Assembly (NCBI GenBank): GCA_963854735.1
Contig: OY978107.1
Span: 751,501-815,500, forward strand
Source: Marvania coccoides
Taxonomy: Eukaryota > Chlorophyta > Trebouxiophyceae > Chlorellales > Chlorellaceae
DNA length: 64,000 nucleotides
Reading direction: 5' to 3'
The number at the start of each line of letters is the position of its first letter. Within the stretch, counting starts at the first letter, position 1. Of the stretch, positions 11,401 to 22,600 are shown in pieces. A model generated the notes under the pieces. It was not told where the DNA came from, made no database searches, and was given only the letters and a program-made list of their open reading frames with translations. The translations under genes were made by a program, and so were the position numbers.

Positions 11401-12541
11401 ATGGACTCTCCTTTCCGGCAGGACCTGCTGGCTGGGCAGGTTGCGCTTGTCACAGGAGGCGGCAGCGGAATTGGCCTCGAAATCACCCGTCAGCTGGGTC
11501 TCCACGGCGCCAAGGTGGTGATCAGCGGGAGGCGAGAAAAAGTTCTGAGCGGCGCATGCGAAGCTCTGGCCAGCGAAGGCATCACCGCGGTCGCAGCGCA
11601 GGTATGAAAATCTCAAAGATCACATTTTTCGTGTTTTTTTCTTTCGGCGTATTCACTCACACCTCGACCAACATTTCACCCAGGGTGACGTCCGTTCATA
11701 CGAGGACTGCGAGCGCATGGTGCAGCAGGCTGTATCCCGTTTTGGCTCCCTTTCAATCCTCGTCAACTGCGCCGCCGGCAACTTCCTCTCGGCCGCTGAA
11801 TTGCTCACCTCCAATGGCTTCCGCACTGTCATGGAGATTGACACTCTGGGCACCTTCAACGCCTCCCGTGCAGCGTTCTCTGCGCTCCGTGCTGCCCCCG
11901 CCGCCTCGATTGTTAACATCTCAGGCAAGTTGATTTATAGCTGGGGCCTTCCCCCCTCTTCTCTACGTATCCATTCACCCCCAAAGCCTTCAAAAATGCA
12001 ACCTTATTGATTGAAACTTTTGTAATTCACTCAATAATCTTATTTTTACGCCTGCATTTCCATCGTCCCCTTCCCCACAGCCACCCTTCACTACGGCGCC
12101 ACATGGTATCAGACCCACGCCTCCGCCGCCAAGGCCGCCGTCGACAGCCTCACCCGCTCTTTGGCATTAGAATGGGGGTCGTACGGGATCAGGGTCAATG
12201 GTATTGCCCCTGGGCCCATAGAAGGCACTGCAGGGCTGACCAAGCTGGCGCCGGGCCAGGCGCAGGCGCTGCAGGCGCTGTGGGCGGAGCGCATCCCGGT
12301 GGGGCGGCTGGGACGAAAGAGCGACATAGCGCTGGCGGTTGCGTTTCTGGTGAGCGCAAAGGCGGCTGGGTACGTTAATGGGCACACGCTGGTGGTGGAT
12401 GGCGGGGAGTGGATGTGGCGGCCGCAGATTATCCCTCGGGACCAGGTGCTGAAGGCGTCAAAGGCAGTCGAAGCGAAAAGCAGAGCCGTTGGCACAGCTG
12501 GCGATGAAAAAGGAGGCGGAAATGCTCGCAGCAAGCTGTAA
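11401..12541 (+). CDS. DECR2: Peroxisomal 2,4-dienoyl-CoA reductase (SDR family)
   Basis: Exons 11401-11601, 11684-11924, 12081-12541; 300 aa. This short-chain dehydrogenase reduces 2,4-dienoyl-CoA with NADPH, allowing peroxisomal beta-oxidation of fatty acids with even-numbered double bonds. Visible features are the N-terminus MDSPFRQDLLAGQVALVTGG shared with plant homologs, the nucleotide motif TGGGSGIG (about residues 18-25), NCAAGNF, NISATLHY and the conserved AAKAAVD lysine. As in this subfamily, there is no classical YxxxK dyad; APGPIEGT follows. The C-terminus is SKL, a peroxisomal targeting signal type 1. The second intron (11925-12080) has a GC donor (TCAG/GCAAGT). Use of this donor restores the family sequence S-A-T. 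AATAAA occurs about 70 bp after the stop. The gene converges with alpha-SNAP. Confidence 0.93.
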
Positions 12542-12788
12542 AGTTCCAAAGGTGTTGGTTGAAAGCAAACATTTGACTTAGAATAAGCATTATGCGTACG
12601 TATGTATGAGAAATAAAAAGTAATTTGCCTTGTATACGATGGTCGGTGCACCTCCTCTTTTTGCACATTAGGGATTTGTTTTGTTGCTAAAACAGTTTGA
12701 ATAAAATGACATGCGTGGAAAGAAGGAGACTAAGACAGAGAACAATGATGCAGTAGGGTAAGACGCTTTGTAGGATTCCATTCTCATT

Positions 12789-14392
12789 CTACGTGAGGTC
12801 CTCTTCCTCCGCCTGCGGTGCCTCTATCAGCTTCCTCTTCGCCCGCAGCTGCACATAAAAAGGCAACACCGAATATACACAGGTTAGAACTAAAAAATCG
12901 CTCCCTGTCATGATAGAATCAACTCTTTTTTTTCCCCGTTCGTTTTTTTCTTCAATTTAACTAACCAGGATCTCAGTCTTGAAGGCATCCAGCCGCGTGA
13001 GGCTATCAAACTCGAACACCGCGGCCGTGAAGGCCTCCGGATCTGCCGCTTCCGTCGAGTCTATCAGCGCCGCAATCAAGTTTGACTCTCGCGACCCGTC
13101 CAAATTGACGTCGATGTCTTTATAGCGTTCCATGCGGGTGCGGGTGGCGTCAGGGCCAGCGTAGACCAGCGAGCACAGCGCGGCGTGCAGGAGGTGGCCC
13201 TTGGTTGAGAATCTGAGGAGGTTGTTTTCAGCAGAGGCACGAGCGACCTGCACAGCAATTGAAATTTTACATTTCGTTAGAAAACGAGTGTCCGAATGTG
13301 GGGTGAGCGAGGGGTGGGTGGTTTGAGATGGAAACCAATGGACTGTATTACGAATGGCACAAATCAACACGAAACTGAATCGAATGACAGGGAGATAACC
13401 AGCGCCTCAAAAACTCAGATTTCTCAAAGCGGGGAAAATGAAGGGGGGGGATTCCGGTTGCACGTCTCGTGAAAGCGCAGTGCGCAGTGTACGAGACACG
13501 CGCACAAAGGGTTGCCCCTCCCTCCTCATTGTTTCTTCTCCACTCCTTTTCCCCTCACCTGTTCATAAATATCAATCGCTTTAGGGTAGTCGCCCCTCTC
13601 CGCCGAGAACTGCGCCACCTTCAGCAGGCATTTGTTGGACTCCGAGGAGGAGTTATCGGCGGCAAACAGGTCCGCCGCCTGCTCGTAAAACAGCGAACTT
13701 TCTTCCCTTGCATCCTCTTTCTCCAGAATCTCCGCCACCTCGCGGAGATTCCGAGCAGCCATGCCCAGCTTGCCCATTTCGGTGTAGAGAGAGACCGCCT
13801 GCTGCAGACAAGACACCGCCTCTGCAGGCAGGGAAGACAAAAGGGGGAAATTGTGGTTTGTAAGGCGAGAAAAAATACAAAAAAATAAAAAAGGACTAAA
13901 ATCCGCGTCTTTAAAGAGATGTCTGAGGAGATTTGGGGAATAGAGCGCAACAGTGGTGATCATAACAAAGTGCAAAAAACTCACTCTTGTGCTCGCATTT
14001 CTGGTAGGCCTTGGCAGCCTCGACAAATGCGGAGGCGCTGTCGTACTTGCTTTCCAGCTTCATGTTGCACTCCGCCAGCTTGATGTAGGTGTCCCCAGCC
14101 TCCTTCCCTACAAGATGGCAAAGGCAAATGACAAGAGAAGACGTGAAAACCTGGGAGGTAGTCAATCTGACGCCACCCTACAAAATAATAAACCGCAATA
14201 TATCGTGTTCCCTCCCGCCGCCCGCGCGTCCCTGCTACTTTTCTCACATGCTTTGGCCAGTTTGAACTGGTTGGCGCCCTTCTCGAAGAGGTCCGCTGCC
14301 TCCTCGTACTTGTTGCTAAACCAACCAAGAGACAAAAGCTTGCGGTCGCCCTGGGCGACGAAGCCCTTGGCCCGCGATAAGTACTCGGCCAT
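12789..14392 (-). CDS. Alpha-SNAP (soluble NSF attachment protein)
   Basis: Exons on the minus strand: 14392-14248, 14107-13985, 13821-13559, 13247-12966, 12848-12789; 290 aa, the usual length. The all-helical TPR-like protein binds assembled SNARE bundles and recruits NSF, so it drives SNARE disassembly in every secretory step. Conserved elements include AEYLSRAKGF, YEEAADLFEKGANQFKLAK, the Trp spanning exon 1/2 (AWKEAGDTY), YTEMGKLGMAARNLREVAE and the C-terminal EFDSLTRLDAFKTEIL. The tail is acidic (EEEDLT) and ends in TAG. All introns are GT-AG. Its start codon is 489 bp from that of the divergent syntaxin gene, its functional substrate. Confidence 0.95.
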
Positions 14393-14881
14393 GCGTAAGG
14401 CTGCTCGTGTTCGGGGCAGGAGCGAGGCTTCAAAACGCGGCGGAACAAGGGTGCTATTTGCTGGTTTGATTGCAAAAAAGTGAGCTAGGGCGTGAGTGAC
14501 AGTGCGCGGGCTCTTGGCGGTCAGCACAAGATTCTATTTCTACACAATAAATTAAACAAACACAGAGCGGGCTTGCAGAATTAACAAGAAAAAAGAAATG
14601 TCGCTTTTGAAAACCCCGAGCAAGTTGAAATTTAGCACCTTGGAGCGCTGATCACCTGCATTTTTCGATTTGGTACTGCTCCTAAAAGTCATCGGCCGCC
14701 ACGGCTTTGGGGAAGGGTAGTCTTTTAGTTTGGCAGACAACAACGCGGGGACGCCTGCAAAACCTTCTCGACAACCCCCGCTGCTGACTTTGATTGCTGC
14801 ACACCGCCATTAGCCACCGTTTCACACACCGCGGCCCCGCCCGCTGCCCTCGATTCGGCCGATCACGTCGCTCCTTGAAAG
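14393..14881. promoter_or_regulatory. Shared divergent promoter region, alpha-SNAP / syntaxin
   Basis: The 489 bp between two divergent start codons must hold both promoters and both 5' UTRs. I see no overlapping gene. Co-regulation is an inference from layout. No defined core promoter motif was recognised. Confidence 0.45.
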
Positions 14882-17582
14882 ATGAATGATCTCCTGGGTT
14901 TGGTAAAGGTAAACTCCACATTCCCATCCCCCGACCGCACGCTATACCCTCGATACCACCCCAATCTACACTCTGCCCCCCTTTCCACCCCCTCAACCCT
15001 CCCATTTTCTCACCGTCTTCGATTTTCCCTCCTCCCAGAGCGACGCACAGCCGCACCGCTCCCTCCGCACCATCCACTCCCCCAGCAACGGCGGCGGCAC
15101 CCACGATGTGGAGGCCCCGCCCCCTGACCCCGCAGATGCCCGCTCCCCTGACCCAGAGATGGATAAATTCTTCGCTCAGGTGGCGGAGATCAAGGTAGGT
15201 GGTTGTTTCCCTTCTTTTTTCACACCTATAACGAGTTTTTTCTCTCTCTCTTTTTCTTTTTTCTAGGAGAAAGCGATTCCCTGTATTTTTTTCTTGATCT
15301 CCTCGAGCTTCTTGCCTTGATTTGATTTTTTTCCTCTTGGTAATAATTCCGACAGGCGCTGCTGCTGGAGGTACGGACCCACCACAAGACCCTGGAGGAG
15401 GCGCACGAGCGCAGCAAGACGGTGACGCGCAGCGCCGACATGCACGTGCTGCGACAACAGATGCAGGAGGAGGCCAACACCATCTCGCGAGCAGCGGACA
15501 AAATCAAACGCTTGCTGCAGGTACGAAACTGTGGGGAAATTTTTTACTACAAGTTTACAGGTTTATAGCGGCAACCATCCTGCGCGTTGGGAGTCTTTCC
15601 AGTCTTGGCATGGATAGTTAATGAATTGGGGTTTGAGGGATTTTTTCCACCGGAAAAAAACAAATATTCCAATTGTGACTGACTGCGAGGGCATATTAAT
15701 CCCCACCAACCCGTGTAGGAGCTCGACCGCACAAATGAGCAGTCGTTGAAGCGCAAGAACTCGGGGCCAGGCACTGCCACCGAGCGAACGCGCTCTGCGG
15801 TCACCGCCGCCCTTAAAAAGAAGCTCAAGGAGCTCATGGGCGAATTCCAGAGCCTTCGCACCCGCGTGCAAAAGGTACGAAACCCAAACCACAATCTCCC
15901 CCCTTCAGCCCCCTTTATTTGGTTGTTTTTTTCTCTAAACTCACCGTTGTACTCAACCGGCAATATCTCAAAGAATATACACCCAAATCACACGAAATTT
16001 ACACCCGAATTCATCATTTTCCACTCCTCTTTCTCACACATGCACTGTTTGCCTCATTTTCTATCGACCAGGAGTACCGCGAGGTGGTGCAGCGGCGGGT
16101 GTTCACAGTGACGGGGCAGCATGCCAGCGAGGAGGAAATCGACCGAATGATCGATAACGGGGAGGCGGAGAGCGTGTTTCAGCGCGCCATACTGGAGCAG
16201 GGCCGTGGCTACGTGCTGGACACCCTGGAGGAGATCAGGGAGCGTCGTGATGCGGTGGTGGAGCTGGAGGCGAGCCTGATGGAGCTGCACCAGATCTTCC
16301 TGGACATGGCGGTGCTGGTGGAGGCGCAGGGGCAGATGATCGACAACATCGAGGCGCAGGTGCGTGCTTTGAGGGCTGTATTAGACATAAACAACACATG
16401 TTTGGTTTTTTGTTATTATGTTGACGAGCAATCAATTTGAAGTGGATTGTATCCTGTTTTTTCGTTCCGCGTTTCTTTCACACGCCTTCTTTTGGTGGGA
16501 ATACGTCCATACTAACAGCCCACAAAACTTGCATTGCTGCGGTGTTGCTTTTACGCCCAAACACACTTTCTAATAATCCTCTCCCCTGCCGCTCACCTGT
16601 CCAATTTTTTGCTTACTTTCTTCCCCCCTCCCACCGCCATGCCCCTTGCCCAATGGTACCTGCAGGTCGCTCGCAGCGCAGAGTACGTGCAGTCAGGGGT
16701 GACGCACCTGCAATCGGCAAAACAAGCTCAGCGCAAGTCAAGGCGGTGGATGTGCTGCGCGATCGTCATGGGGCTCATCATCCTCATCGCGGTCATCATC
16801 GCATCAGTGGGCATCGTCAAGGGCTTCTAACTGATGGGTTTCTTCCCCTTTTCCTCCGCCTGCCCTCTTGTTGCTCCGCGAGGAAAAGGTTCACCTCTTA
16901 TTTGGTATTCGCCGCCTTTCACTCGCTTCCTGTCTTCGTCCCTGAACTTGACTATCTCCTTCGGTCAGCCATCGCACCCCTCTCAACAGAGGAGCTTCTT
17001 GTCTTCTTTCTCTTTGCGTTTAATTCTGGCTCTCTCACTTTTTCCTGCTTTTTTATTCGCTATGGCTATGACGTATTTTGGACCCACCTTCTCACAATGC
17101 TTACTTGTGCTTTGCATTAGACTGATTCAAAATTATTTATGCTGTCCACATCTCACTCTACTCGTGCAAAATCTTAATCTCCGACAGTACCGCCCAGAAT
17201 CTAACAGCTTACCCATGCCGGGCGAAGCCCAGGCCATCACCGCATTGCCTGCAACCTGCATGGGGATCCCACCCCCCACGCCACCGCCTTTCCTTCCCAA
17301 ACACTTCAGCGCAATATTTGTTTTGGCGCTGTTTCAAGCGCTCTTCGGTGTTTTTTTCTCCACATACCCAGTGTTTTAATCCGCATCCTTTCCTCTTTCC
17401 TATAAACACGGTATCCGCAGATTTCTCGGTCCGTGGCCTATGTGGAGGTGGGAACGAGCCACCTGGTGCAGGCAAAAATGTACCGAAAGAGATCCATGCG
17501 GTGGCTCTTCTGCAGCCTCTTTGCGCTCATCATCGTCATCGCCATAGTCGCCGCTGTGGTGGCAGTAACGGCCACAAAGTAG
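14882..17582 (+). CDS. Qa-SNARE syntaxin (SYP1-like) with two tandem alternative last exons
   Basis: Common exons 14882-14908, 15039-15194, 15356-15520, 15719-15874, 16072-16359, then last exon A (16666-16830, TAA) or B (17421-17582, TAG). With A the product is 318 aa. It has an N-terminal Habc helical bundle and a SNARE motif whose central Gln lies in [16 protein letters not shown]. Exons A and B both begin in phase 0 after a good acceptor (CTGCAG/ and CCGCAG/). Each encodes the same module: the end of the SNARE helix (VARSAEYV / ISRSVAYV), a basic linker (RKSRRW / KRSMRW), a transmembrane helix and a stop. They are diverged copies, about 13 of the first 31 residues being identical by eye. 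A second gene fragment cannot be excluded, but B has no upstream exons of its own. This would be a plasma-membrane-type fusion receptor with alternative anchors. Confidence 0.93.
17421..17582 (+). other. Alternative terminal exon B of the syntaxin gene
   Basis: An open 53-codon exon starts after GTATCCGCAG and ends in TAG. It encodes Arg-Ser-x-x-Tyr-Val, Gly-x-x-His-Leu, Ala-Lys, Ser-x-Arg-Trp and a hydrophobic anchor, position by position parallel to exon A 590 bp upstream. The membrane helix is richer in Ala/Val and ends TATK instead of VKGF. Confidence 0.8.
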
Positions 17583-17951
17583 TGGAATTGTGTTGCCTGA
17601 ACCACACAACAATGACTCAGCTCTGTTTGAAAGTTTGAACGAGCGTTTGAAAGTTTGACCGATAAATCGACAGCTAGGGAAGCCTCCCTGTATTGTTCGA
17701 GAGGCGCCTCGCAGCCGGCTTTACACCTTTTTGTCTCTATTATCCGCTTATAATTTCATTTATTCACCCAGAATGAAGCTCCCAAGTTAAATCAGAGTTT
17801 TTTTCTTTTTTTAATATTGTGACCGGAGGATCCCAAGGACGAGGCGCCCGTCCTATCCTTCCGACCTCAACCCCAGATTATCCCTCGCTTCAGTAGCTTG
17901 TCTATCATCAGATTACCCCATCAAAGGGGATCCACCGACCGCCAGATAGCC
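17583..17951. other. Intergenic, syntaxin to kinase
   Basis: Holds the 3' end of syntaxin exon B and the kinase promoter. No other gene is seen. Confidence 0.5.
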
Positions 17952-19246
17952 ATGGATCGATATAAATTTGATGGCATGTTGGGCACCGGTGCCTACGGCT
18001 GCGTCTTCAAAGCCATCCACCGCGACACCGGGATGGATGTGGCTGTGAAGCGCATGCGACAAAAGTACCCCACCTGGCAGGAGTGTCTGGACCTGGACGA
18101 AGTGAAGGCGCTGTGTTCGCTGCGCCACCCCTCCATCGTGCAGCTGCTCCAGGTGGTGCGCGAAGAGGAGCGTCTGTACCTTATCTTCGAGTTCGTGGGC
18201 CCCAACATCTACCAGTTTATCAAGGACCGCACGCAGCCGCTCCCCGAGCCCAAAATCCGCGCCTGGCTGCACCAGGCGCTGCAGGGGCTGGCACACTTGC
18301 ACGCCTCAGGGCTGGTGCACCGCGACATTAAGCCTGAAAACTTGCTGCTGCGTGGGGCTACCCTTAAAATTGCGGATCTAGGGCTGGTGCGGCCGACCTC
18401 TGACCCTGAAGGCAGGCCTTGGACGACTTATGTCAGCACCCGCTGGTACCGTAAGTTTCACCGTATTCCTGCCTTGTATTGCCATTTTTAGTGGGCGCGA
18501 TTTCCGGTTTGGACGTGGGGTGGTGATTTGCTTTCCATGGCGAGTTTATTTACTGAATATATGCCTTAAAATGCTTTATGCTGGTGGGTGCAGGCGCGCC
18601 GGAGGTGCTGCTGCAGAGCCCAGCCTATGGCCCTGCGGTTGATATTTATGCGCTGGGAGCAGTGGCAGCGGAGCTCTACTCTCTGCAGCCGCTGTTTCCA
18701 GGCTCCTCCGAGGCCGACCAGCTCGCCTGCATCTGCTCCGTGCTGGGGTCTCCCACCGAAGAAAGTTTCCCCCAGGGGGTGCGCTTGGCAGAGCGCCTGG
18801 GCGTGCAGTTCCCTGCCACTCCTCCCGCCAACCTGGCTGAAGTGCTGCCTACCGCGAGCACGGACGCGGTGGGGCTCATAAAGGCCATGGTGGCTTGGGA
18901 TCCAGCTAACCGGCCAACGGCGAAAGAAGCGCTGCAGCACCCTTACTTTGCCTCCAGGCCGCGGCCTGCGCTTGAACCTGCCACCGCAGCGGCGTTGCAC
19001 AAGCGGTTGTCGGGCGCAGCGACCCGGATGGGGGAGGAGGTGCGGCGGCCGGAGCCGCCGTTGAAGCGGCTGGCAAAGCGGGCGGGGCGGCGGCAGCGGG
19101 CGGCGGTGCGGGAGCAGAAGGCGGCTACAGCGAAGGGAGGGAGGGCGGGCGGGCATCGGGAGCACAGACAAGCGCGTGGAGGCGATCCCAAGTTTTTTCC
19201 TTTTTCGGTTGACCGCAGCACAATTGAAGAAGCGTACGCTAGCTAG
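17952..19246 (+). CDS. MAK/ICK/MOK-like (RCK family) protein kinase
   Basis: Exons 17952-18450 and 18594-19246; 383 aa. A Ser/Thr kinase of the CMGC group close to MAK, ICK and MOK; algal members such as Chlamydomonas LF4 set flagellar length. Motifs: glycine loop GTGAYGCVFK, VAVKRM lysine, HRDIKPENLLL, the metal-binding segment as ADLGL (DLG instead of the usual DFG), activation loop TTYVSTRWYRAPE and the CMGC region. The T-x-Y dual phosphorylation motif of RCK kinases is present as TTY. The C-terminal tail (about residues 300-383) is very basic, then ends FSVDRSTIEEAYAS. The single GT-AG intron splits the Arg of WYRAPE. A role in a cilium is inference from family and depends on the alga being flagellate. 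Confidence 0.9.
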
Positions 19247-19680
19247 CTAACTGGGCCCTCTGCCACAAATTTTCCATGCTGTGTGCTGTTAATAATATGG
19301 CAACACCTTTTTATTTATTTCTTTCTGTATTCTTGACCGGCAAAACGTGTGGAAACAAGGACACCTTTCCAAAATAACCAACCTCAAAAAAATTCCACTC
19401 CTCAGTGACTGCCTTAATTTTTATTTTTTCTTCCTCTTTTACATTTTTTGAAGGATAATAATTTGACCAACATTAAGAGGATGCCCAACAGAGCAGACAG
19501 CCCTTTTTTATCCACCGGGTCCGAAACAGCAAAAATAGTAAAGCCCCACAATTGTCTTGCAAGAGTTGTGGGCAAGGCAAAGCGTCTGAGGGCATGTTTA
19601 TATTCAAGAATCGTCATTTATATTTCCTTGAATACTATTAGACTGAAGAGAATGCGAGCAGCAGTTGTGAAAGGGTGAAA
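19247..19680. other. Intergenic between convergent kinase and propeller genes
   Basis: The 3' regions of both genes. A 16-bp match to the PP2A methylesterase 3' end (CCGGGTCCGAAACAGC) occurs at 19517-19532 and again at 26557-26572. Nothing else is seen. Confidence 0.5.
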
Positions 19681-22600
19681 TCAAGGCGTGGCAACGGCGA
19701 TGCCACACGTGTGGCTGTCCCCGGTTGCCAGGGATAAAAATTTGTAAACAGATGGAGATTGCGAAACGGAATTGGCACCATCTCCGGGGTTGACGAGTGA
19801 TCCAATGCCCAATTGGCCGTCAGTGTTAAGCCCTGCAAGGACAAGTACAAAAAAAGGGGAAGGGAGGGAGATTGGTGCATGTAAACCAGTGCTCTTAAGA
19901 AGCACCAGGACGCAATTCGTTATCGCGCGTCAGAAGGAAACAGCCGAAAACGCAAACCAAACAAGTAGTAGCTCGATAAATTCAAATAAAATCTCACCCC
20001 AGCACAGTCCACGGTTAGTGTTGTCCACCACGCACGCATGATATGCAATGGATGAGAGGGTAGTGGCCTGTATGTTGGTGGTGACGCTGCTCACGACCTT
20101 GACGGGGAGGTTTGAAGAGGCCACGGCAGCGTCGCCGATGCCAAGCGAGTCATTAGCATTGCGGCCCCAGCAATAGGGGTTTCCGGTGCCGAGCTCCACG
20201 GCACAGGCGTACGCGTTGGTCCCAAGAATATTGGCGGCGCTGATGGCAGAGAACTTTTTGGTGCCAGCCATCTTGTTGACTTTATAAAGGACAGCAGTTG
20301 CACCCCCCAGTCCGAGCTGCCCATACGTGTTGGCCCCCCAACCTGCATAACAACGGGATATGCATGTGTGTATGCGTTTTGAGCAGCAAACAGACAATGA
20401 CTGGGGCATTCATCAACTAGGGCGAAAACCCAGTGCATCTCAAGATTGAAAAATGGGAAAGAATCACGTCTGCGGCTCTCTCCTGCCGATGAAATGTATG
20501 AATATGAATGCTCCCCTCATCCGCCCACAACAATCCCGATACACTAATCTTACAGTAGCCAATGCCGGAGTCGTCCAGTGCGCACGAGTCCTGCCCGCCA
20601 GCCGATACCGTTGCAAACGTAATGGGGCCAGCAAGTGAGGGGTCCAGAATCACTTGCGTAGGATAAACAGTGTCTCCAGCATTCGTCCCAAGGCCTGTTC
20701 TGCCGTTGGAATTATCCCCAAAGCACCAGATGCTGCCATCCGTTTTCCCAGCGCACGTGTGGGTGAACCCGGCTGTAAACGTAAGCCAACACATTTAAAG
20801 AAAAAACGACGAAAAGTGCGAGGTGTTGCCGATGTTCAGTTTCTCTCACCGCTTACAAACGCCCAGGTTGTCGAATATGAGGGGGTCGCATCATCCTGTA
20901 CTTTTGTGGGAGTGGCTGTATTCGCAACGTTGCCATTGCCAAGTTTATATTGACCCCCACTCCCTGATCACGATTGAAAAAGAAGATAAGTTTTCTCTCT
21001 ATGAACCATCATGGTGTAGCATTATTAGCAACATACCCCAGCAGTAGAGCTCGTTTGAGGTAGTCACACCGCAGGCATGGACTCTTCCAGTGGATATCTG
21101 CTTGAATGCAATGCCGGCGATGGCCAGGCGGGGCTGAGTTTGACTTACGAAGTTGCCGCCGCCGCATTGACCAGCTGCATTGACCCCCCTGAATCAGGGA
21201 GATGGCTAGATATTGAGCATTGAAGGGAAGATATCTCTCCTAACAATATATCTTCGCACAAAACGCTCACCAACAGTACACTTCTCGCGTCCCAGAGCGA
21301 ATTGCGCAGGAAAAAGATGCGCCAGCGCCGACCTCCACCCAGGTTGTGCCGATGGGATCCAAAACGGGGACGGGCGTCGAGTATGACGTTGTGTTCCCGA
21401 TGCCCAAACGCCCGTTGGCGCCGTTGCCAAAGCAGTAGAGGGCGCCAGGGGGGTAAGTGACGACGTTTGCCGTTGTCGAACACACGGGGTACTGGGTTTC
21501 GGCGCCATCGGGGAAGGAAACGATGTAGCAATTGTACGCCGAGGACGGCGACAGACCCGTCAGCACTGCGGTGGTGGCGGTGATGGAGGCGGAGTTGATG
21601 CCGGCGGTGAGGGTGGGATCGCACACGCCGCCGCTGTCTGACGTCAGGCGGCACTGTTGCACGTAATAGGCGGGCGGATCCGGCAAGGTGGACGTCCAGG
21701 ATGCCTCCCACGAGGTATCGGTGATGGCGACCGTGGTCACGTCAGTTGCCGCCTACATAGGAGAAGTATTACTAGATATAATAGCAGCAGGTGCCGAAAT
21801 ATTTCAACAGCAATGAGAAAAACACAGTAGAGCGACGGGTAAGTACCCCTTCCATACCGTGACACAAGGGGTGGCGCCCAGCACCTTCTGGTACTCCCCA
21901 GCAGGGCAGAAGAACTCCTGAGGCACGTACACCGTGGCAATTGCAGGCGTGGTGAGCGATGCCATGGTGGAGGAGCTGATAAACGACTCGATGAAGGGAT
22001 GCGTGAGTTTGCTGGTCAGGTCAGTGGTCGCTGCCTGCGCGACTGCCAGTTGACCGGCGTTAAGGACGTTGTACTTGAGCACGGTAATTACCTCGATACT
22101 GGTGCCGGTGCAGAAGGTGTACGCAAAGCACTCGAAGCCAGGGGGCGTGAGGTAGGGCGTGGGATTCATGCTAGCCGCCGTCTTCACGGCGGCGCACGCC
22201 TGAGCCTCCAGCTGCTCGCGCGGCGTGGTGGCTGGCCCCAACAGGCGGCGCTTCACAAAAGGGTACGTCATCGAGTCATCCAGCACCAGCTGGCGGCTCA
22301 GCTCCAGCGAGCTGAGCAGGGAGCGGCTGCGGCGGCGAGTGCCGGCACTACACATTGCTGAGTAGGTGGGCTCGGGATCAAAGTAGAAGGTGGTGACGGC
22401 CTGTTGGGGAGAACAAAAGAAACGGGGTTGGTTTTTCGTAATTGCAATTGAATAAAACAAATTTACTAGAATTGCTCACAAACGGTGAGGTAATGGGGGC
22501 GGTACAGTCACACGGCTGGCAAGTAGTCCCGCTCAGGTAGAAACCAGAGAGGCAGGAAGTGCACGTGTTGGTATTGTCGGGACAGGTGGCGCACCCCGCG

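Noticed and set aside
12109..12666. Minus-strand frame of 185 codons across the reductase
   Set aside because: It is a shadow of the dienoyl-CoA reductase last exon with no family similarity.
16831..17379. Long plus-strand frame between syntaxin exons A and B
   Set aside because: It has T-rich, Phe/Leu/Ser-biased composition typical of intron or UTR sequence here, with no homology to the SNARE exons.
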